From positions 1-19,591 of the forward strand of contig JAEWPX010000095.1 in assembly GCA_023399375.1 (NCBI GenBank): a stretch of DNA of 19,591 bases, written 5' to 3'. This document shows, one piece after another, positions 16,288 to 19,591 of the stretch. Source of the stretch: Pseudomonadota bacterium. Lineage in GTDB: Bacteria > Desulfobacterota > Desulfovibrionia > Desulfovibrionales > Desulfovibrionaceae. Below the pieces are notes generated by a model. That model searched no databases, was not told where the DNA came from, and saw only the letters and a program-made list of their open reading frames with translations. A program made the translations under genes and the position numbers. Within the stretch, counting starts at the first letter, position 1. Every line of letters begins with the position of its first letter.

Positions 16288-17388
16288 CTATTTCCCCTCA
16301 TTGTAGAGCTTGAGAATCCAGGCAGGCGCAGGGGCCACGGCCATGTGGCGCTCGATGACGTAGGGCTTGCCCGTGTCGGGATGGATGCTACCGGCGGCCA
16401 CGACCTGCCCACCCAGGCCCCGCATGTCGAACACGGTGTATTTCGACCGCATCGGATGCTTCACCGTCAGGTTGCCGTACTCGCAGCCGTCGTCAGGGTA
16501 CTTGTAATAGAAGTGCGGACGGCCCTTGCCGGTGCGGACGGTGAACGTGTCGCGGATTTCCAGCCGGTGTACTTCGGCCAAGATCGTGAAGGCATCCACA
16601 TCGTCTACGTCGAGGACCAGCACGCCAGAGGCCGGGCCACAGGCGATGCCGGCGTTGCGACCTTGGAAGTCGGCGCGGCGGAAGGTGCGCTTGGCCGAGC
16701 ACCATTTCTGCCAGCCGTTTTCCTGGGGGGCTTTCTGGCCTTCCTTCAACGGGATCACCGACCAGGATTTCGACTGACGCTCGAAAAAATCCAGATCGGG
16801 ACCAGCCCGCCGGGCCTCGACTTGTGGCGCTTCTTCCCGGATCGGTTCGTGCTCGGCTGCGACGCCAGCCTCGGCCGCTTCGTTCACGGCCCTGGCCGCG
16901 ACCAGGAACAGGTCCACCGATGGCTTGGGCAACGTGGGGATGGACTTCACCCCGCCTTGTCTCCACACGGGCGCATCCGGGCCACCGAACACGACCAGAT
17001 CACCGGCTCCCAGGATTTCGACCAGCACTTCGCCGTCCCTGTCCCGGGCCAAGATTTTCCCGGTCGGTGCGGCGTCACCCTGGGGGCGGACCAACACCGT
17101 CCACCGTGCCGATGGCGACCGCAGCAGGGCCAGCTTGTCGAACAACCCGCGATCCTTGGAGCGGATGTTTTCCACAGCGAGGCGGTAGGGTTCATCCCCA
17201 TGAAAGCGGAGAGCGAGCAACCCGCTCCCCAGGACAGCGACGGGGATATGGGGCTGTCCATCCCTGAAGGTGGCGCAGATGGCGCGGCGGTCAGTCGAAG
17301 CGGGAACCTTGACGGTCCCGGCCTCATCCACACCGGCAACCGGGATTCCGGCGGCGTGAAGGTCGAGGGCGATGTCAATGTGCCTCAT
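16288..17388 (-). CDS. Tandem prim-pol: decayed N-terminal module fused to an intact bifunctional DNA primase/polymerase
   Basis: The 366-residue product contains two prim-pol-like halves. The C-terminal half (about 198-345) is complete: VLVLDVDD gives the metal pair Asp260 and Asp262, RTGKGRPHFYYKY supplies His292, and VFDMRGLGGQVVAAGS supplies Asp321. The N-terminal half keeps the same layout in degraded form: ALRFHGDE (59-66) in place of the DxD strand, LLRSPSARWTVLV (88-100) in place of the histidine motif, and LVEILGAGDLVVFGGPD (122-138). It would prime, and perhaps extend, DNA at the element's origin. The ATG at 17388 overlaps the preceding 46-aa frame as ATGA. An upstream in-frame extension to 17643 covers the AlpA gene in another frame and is rejected. 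Confidence 0.85.
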   Translation of the reverse strand: MRHIDIALDLHAAGIPVAGVDEAGTVKVPASTDRRAICATFRDGQPHIPVAVLGSGLLALRFHGDEPYRLAVENIRSKDRGLFDKLALLRSPSARWTVLVRPQGDAAPTGKILARDRDGEVLVEILGAGDLVVFGGPDAPVWRQGGVKSIPTLPKPSVDLFLVAARAVNEAAEAGVAAEHEPIREEAPQVEARRAGPDLDFFERQSKSWSVIPLKEGQKAPQENGWQKWCSAKRTFRRADFQGRNAGIACGPASGVLVLDVDDVDAFTILAEVHRLEIRDTFTVRTGKGRPHFYYKYPDDGCEYGNLTVKHPMRSKYTVFDMRGLGGQVVAAGSIHPDTGKPYVIERHMAVAPAPAWILKLYNEGK

Positions 17389-17525
17389 CGCGCACCCCCA
17401 GCGCGGCCGATGCTGGCCAGCAGGACAAAGACCTTGACGACGGCGGCCCGGATATTGGAAAAGAGGGTGTCCACGCCACTTTTCCAGCCCTGGCCGGTTT
17501 CGGTTGGGGCTTTTTTTGTGCTCAT
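17385..17525 (-). CDS. 46-residue microprotein between alpA-like and prim-pol genes
   Basis: This short frame has an ATG at 17525 that overlaps the AlpA stop as ATGA, and a TGA that overlaps the prim-pol ATG as ATGA. The product begins MSTKKAPTETGQGWK, has a hydrophobic stretch AAVVKVFVLLASIG at residues 27-40, and ends in a small basic tail. Coupling at both ends is strong evidence that ribosomes traverse it. It may be a membrane-associated or amphipathic peptide, or merely a coupling device. I recognise no family. Confidence 0.62.
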   Translation of the reverse strand: MSTKKAPTETGQGWKSGVDTLFSNIRAAVVKVFVLLASIGRAGGAR

Positions 17526-17770
17526 TGCGCCGCCCCCCGCCCCGACGCCAGCCTTTCCACCAGTTCGTCAATCTGGCTTTCAGGCCATGCCACAGCACGC
17601 GCCCCCAATTTAATGGGCTTCGGAAAGACGCCTTGGCGCACAAGGTCGAGGAAGCGGCTACGCTTGTAGCCTACACGGTGAAGGACTTCTTGAAGGCGCA
17701 GGAGGCGTTCTTTCCGAGCGGCTTGAACGCGCTCCAAGGTGGGGTCTTGGAAACGAGAGTCGGCTTGCAA
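17522..17770 (-). CDS. AlpA-family helix-turn-helix regulator / excisionase-like protein
   Basis: The 82-residue protein matches the AlpA family: LLRLQEVLHRVGYKRSRFLD (residues 23-42) forms the helix-turn-helix, then GVFPKPIKLGARAVAWPESQIDELV (47-71) supplies the wing and following helix. AlpA proteins are MerR-like DNA-binding regulators that switch on integrase or excision genes in P4-like elements and are a hallmark gene of Gram-negative phage-inducible islands. The start is TTG at 17770, chosen because AAAGGAG lies nine bases upstream and no ATG is better placed. It heads the replication operon. A perfect inverted repeat ends immediately before its start codon and may be its operator. Confidence 0.85.
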   Translation of the reverse strand: MQADSRFQDPTLERVQAARKERLLRLQEVLHRVGYKRSRFLDLVRQGVFPKPIKLGARAVAWPESQIDELVERLASGRGAAQ

Positions 17771-17840
17771 CTGGTTATTCTCCTTTCAGGAGTGAACCAC
17801 CCTCGCGGCGCGACTTGCGGGCCGTGGGCGGGATAACCAG
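17771..17840. promoter_or_regulatory. Spaced inverted repeat upstream of the AlpA gene
   Basis: CTGGTTAT at 17771-17778 and ATAACCAG at 17833-17840 are perfect inverse copies 54 bases apart. The first directly abuts the TTG start codon and follows the ribosome binding site in the mRNA. The pair could be operator half-sites for AlpA or another regulator, possibly looping the promoter. Confidence 0.4.
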
Positions 17841-17893
17841 TAGAAACCAAAAAAGTCCGAGAATGAAAAAGAACCAGAAAATTTATTGAGGGT

Positions 17894-17950
17894 CCGGGAA
17901 CCTAGGTTTATATTTCAGTCCCGGGAACCAATTTTTTCTTTTGGGTTCCC
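17894..17950. repeat. Repeated CCGGGAACC motifs and a hairpin between the 304-aa and AlpA genes
   Basis: CCGGGAACC occurs at 17894-17902 and 17921-17929, 27 bases apart. GGTTCCC at 17944-17950 is inverse to the second copy and is followed by five Ts, making a 7-bp stem with a 14-base loop readable as a plus-strand terminator. AACCTAGGTT at 17899-17908 is a perfect palindrome at the 304-aa gene's stop. The motif group may be operator sites for the replication operon. Confidence 0.4.
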
Positions 17951-18822
17951 TTTTTCGCAAAAGAGAGGACTTCGCGGGCCTCTATGCAAGCCGTTGTCCT
18001 ACGAAGATAAAAACGAAGATCAGCATCTTCAACGTCAAGGGACAAGTCTGACAAGTAGCTTGTTTTACCAATTTCCGTTATTGCCTTCTTAATACTGCCA
18101 CGAAAATTGCCAATATCATGTACATAATCAAAAAGCCATAACCCTATTGCTCTTACCTTGTCACTTGATGGTTTATAGGCACATCTGAGCGATGCGCACC
18201 TGTCATAATCTTCCAAAGAGTCACACTCTCTATACAATTTTTGAAACAACATATTGTTATCTCCGGCTTCTCTCGCACAAGCAACGACGTCTCTAACTTT
18301 ATCTAATATTAATTTTATTGGCTTGTCATATTCTATATTCAACGTAACAACTTTTTTCCCGTCAAATTCTCTCATTGGACTGTCCGGAGCTTCAATATAA
18401 AATTTCTCAACGCCCTCCCATGTCGAAAATGGCGTAAAGCCTCTAAACTGTGTGTTGAATTTAGTCGTCAGGTCTTCGTTATTGTATAGGGTTTTAATAA
18501 TCTCACATGCGCTTGTCGGTTTTTCTCCTCCCAAAAAACCACACACATCAAAACACACGTGATCAAGTTCTACAGCTTGTGTTATTGCATGTTTTTCGGT
18601 GTTTGAACACTCGACCTCGCCAGTTATAACTTTAGAAAAAAACTCTGTAATTGTACATTCAGCATCCACGTTATTCTTGTATGCTGCCCAAGAAGCGAGA
18701 GAGGAAGACTCAAACGGTCTTGCAATTTCTTGTATTGAAATATATTGTTCTTCTCTAGCAACATACTCTCTAGCCCAAAAGCTATACTTCTTCGCGTACT
18801 GCCCCGGTTCCAACTCGTACAT
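17908..18822 (-). CDS. AT-rich orphan protein, 304 residues, unknown function
   Basis: I do not recognise this protein. It is mostly soluble and helical, with segments such as MYELEPGQYAKKYSFWAREY at the N-terminus and LWLFDYVHDIGNFRGSIKKA in the C-terminal third. There are several cysteines (for example in VCFDVCGF and LRCAYK) but no spaced metal motif, signal peptide or membrane helix. Codon use is strongly AT-biased, unlike both neighbours, so it was acquired separately. The ATG at 18822 is preferred over a TTG two codons earlier because GAGGG sits nine bases before the ATG and too close to the TTG. It lies upstream of the AlpA gene, a place where satellites and prophages often carry immunity, repressor or defence genes, but no helix-turn-helix is evident. 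Confidence 0.72.
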   Translation of the reverse strand: MYELEPGQYAKKYSFWAREYVAREEQYISIQEIARPFESSSLASWAAYKNNVDAECTITEFFSKVITGEVECSNTEKHAITQAVELDHVCFDVCGFLGGEKPTSACEIIKTLYNNEDLTTKFNTQFRGFTPFSTWEGVEKFYIEAPDSPMREFDGKKVVTLNIEYDKPIKLILDKVRDVVACAREAGDNNMLFQKLYRECDSLEDYDRCASLRCAYKPSSDKVRAIGLWLFDYVHDIGNFRGSIKKAITEIGKTSYLSDLSLDVEDADLRFYLRRTTACIEAREVLSFAKKGTQKKKLVPGTEI

Positions 18823-18855
18823 CCCCAAGCCCCCTCAGCTTGCCCCTGTAATGAA

Positions 18856-18910
18856 TCCCCGCCCAGGCCGGTAGGGTTCCGGCTCTTCGGGAGCTACCCT
18901 AGGGCGGGGA
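18856..18910. repeat. 55-bp nested inverted repeat
   Basis: TCCCCGCCC at 18856-18864 and GGGCGGGGA at 18902-18910 are perfect 9-bp inverse arms. Between them GGTAG and CTACC can pair, and inside those GCTC and GAGC close a TTCGG loop. The whole could extrude as a multi-stem structure in DNA or RNA. It falls in the gap between the 170-aa and 304-aa genes and has no T-run on either strand, so it is not a standard terminator. Confidence 0.6.
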
Positions 18911-18931
18911 AATGTGGTCTATGTGGTGCGG

Positions 18932-19444
18932 CTACGCCTGGGCCTCGGCCGTGGGTATTTCCTTGGCCCTGGCCACCAGCATTTCCATGTGGGCGAGCAT
19001 ATCCTCGGCAAGCTCGGGATGATCCACCAAAGCATCCATCCGTTCGGCGCAGGTCCGCCAAAGCGCCCGCCGTTGTCTGACGGCCTCCTGTTCCTTTGGG
19101 TCCGGGCTGGACAGCCGCTTGACGGCGCAGGCGGTCACGGCGCGCGGCTCCCAGGACGGTTGCTCCACACCAACGAAGATGCCGAGGCCCGATTGCCGCA
19201 ACTTCTCGTGGAACTGGTCAAGCAAATGCTCAACCTGGGCCAAAAGTGTTTTCCCGGTCATTGCGACGGCACACACATCGTCGTTACTGCCGGCGATGTT
19301 ATCCAGCATGGACAAAAAGCTAGAAAGCGGACACAGGGCCAAGCCGAGGAAATCCCGCACGTGCGTGGTCGCCTCTTCTTCCCCAAAGAGCACAACCTCA
19401 TCCTTGCCGGCCAACACGTCAGCGGAAATCAAGTTCCCGTCCAT
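18932..19444 (-). CDS. Hypothetical element protein, 170 residues
   Basis: I do not recognise a family. The product is acidic and helical with no membrane segment; the N-terminal half reads DVLAGKDEVVLFGEEEATTHVRD in pieces, and the C-terminal half is a long charged helix region (SSPDPKEQEAVRQRRALWR and onward). Its base composition matches the GC-rich part of the element. GGAGG about eight bases before the ATG at 19444 supports the start. It begins three bases after the stop of the upstream partial gene, so the two form one transcription unit. The nested inverted repeat lies just downstream. Confidence 0.7.
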   Translation of the reverse strand: MDGNLISADVLAGKDEVVLFGEEEATTHVRDFLGLALCPLSSFLSMLDNIAGSNDDVCAVAMTGKTLLAQVEHLLDQFHEKLRQSGLGIFVGVEQPSWEPRAVTACAVKRLSSPDPKEQEAVRQRRALWRTCAERMDALVDHPELAEDMLAHMEMLVARAKEIPTAEAQA

Positions 19445-19447
19445 GGC

Positions 19448-19591
19448 CTAGACCTCCTGCCTGAAAGCGAAATCGCCGCACCAGCTATCCGCCGGCACCT
19501 CGGGCCAGACGCCCACATGCCCGTGCCCGCCCGTCACCTGTCCCGCGACAATCCACGGGGAACGCTTGTGGCAGGAATTGTCAAGCCTCCA
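19448..19591 (-). CDS. Partial small protein with C-terminal WCGDF motif (5' end outside window)
   Basis: Forty-seven codons and a TAG stop are visible; the start lies past the right edge. The tail reads CHKRSPWIVAGQ, then GHGHVGVWPEVPADSWCGDF and a short end. This resembles small prophage and desulfovibrio proteins that have paired N-terminal cysteines, a central Cys-x-[RK]-[RK] and a C-terminal Trp-Cys-Gly-[DE]-[FW], and that probably bind a metal. The function is unknown. Only the last two cysteines of such a site can be seen here. Confidence 0.6.
   Translation of the reverse strand, partial: WRLDNSCHKRSPWIVAGQVTGGHGHVGVWPEVPADSWCGDFAFRQEV

Larger units (their letters stand above)
10202..19591 (-). 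mobile_element. Integrated prophage remnant or phage satellite (left part; extends past the window)
   Basis: From 10202 to the right edge all genes are on the minus strand, tightly packed, and of phage or satellite type. They include an AlpA-like regulator, prim-pol, DUF3987 replication protein, RuvC-like resolvase, Sf6-like small terminase and HGGxSTG protein. No large terminase, portal, capsid, tail, lysis or integrase gene is visible. Two genes (10202-11182 and 17908-18822) are AT-rich compared with everything else, suggesting separate acquisition. The exact ends are not determined; the coordinates given are the first element gene and the window edge. Confidence 0.75.

Overview
The window looks like a GC-rich chromosome of a sulfate-reducing deltaproteobacterium, most likely Desulfovibrionaceae. 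This is an inference from base composition and the gene families; no rRNA or marker gene is present to prove it. The first 92 bases are an uninterrupted C run that is probably an assembly or contig-edge artefact.

Region 1 (about 121-9747) is ordinary chromosomal housekeeping sequence. A minus-strand cluster, read right to left, encodes MiaB (tRNA methylthiotransferase), a bifunctional-nuclease (DUF151) protein and a PHP-domain phosphoesterase, with an 8-nt overlap and a 4-nt gap. Divergently, the plus strand carries a cytochrome b561-type membrane protein, a TauE/SafE transporter, class II fumarase, malic enzyme, D-serine dehydratase and a DUF1848 radical-SAM-like protein. Fumarase and malic enzyme together convert fumarate to malate to pyruvate, and D-serine dehydratase also yields pyruvate, so this stretch is a C4/C3 carbon node. 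Several perfect hairpins without strong U-tracts separate these genes.

Region 2 (about 9748 to the right edge) differs in character. Every gene is on the minus strand, many start codons overlap the previous stop as ATGA, and two genes are strikingly AT-rich. Read in the direction of transcription (right to left) the order is: a partial small Trp-Cys-Gly-Asp-Phe-type protein, a 170-aa unknown, an AT-rich 304-aa orphan, an AlpA-type regulator, a 46-aa microprotein, a tandem prim-pol protein with a decayed first module, a DUF3987 replication protein, a 234-aa protein carrying an iteron-like TGGACA array, a RuvC-like resolvase, a duplicated Cys-motif protein, an Sf6-like small terminase, a 64-aa coupled protein, an HGGxSTG protein and an AT-rich DUF2971 protein.

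The AlpA, primase, resolvase and small-terminase content with no large terminase, portal or capsid gene in view fits either a phage satellite (PICI-like island) or a truncated prophage. No integrase is visible, so the right boundary lies beyond the window. The left boundary is somewhere in the 454-bp gap after the DUF1848 gene. DUF2971 and the 304-aa orphan are the likely cargo genes.
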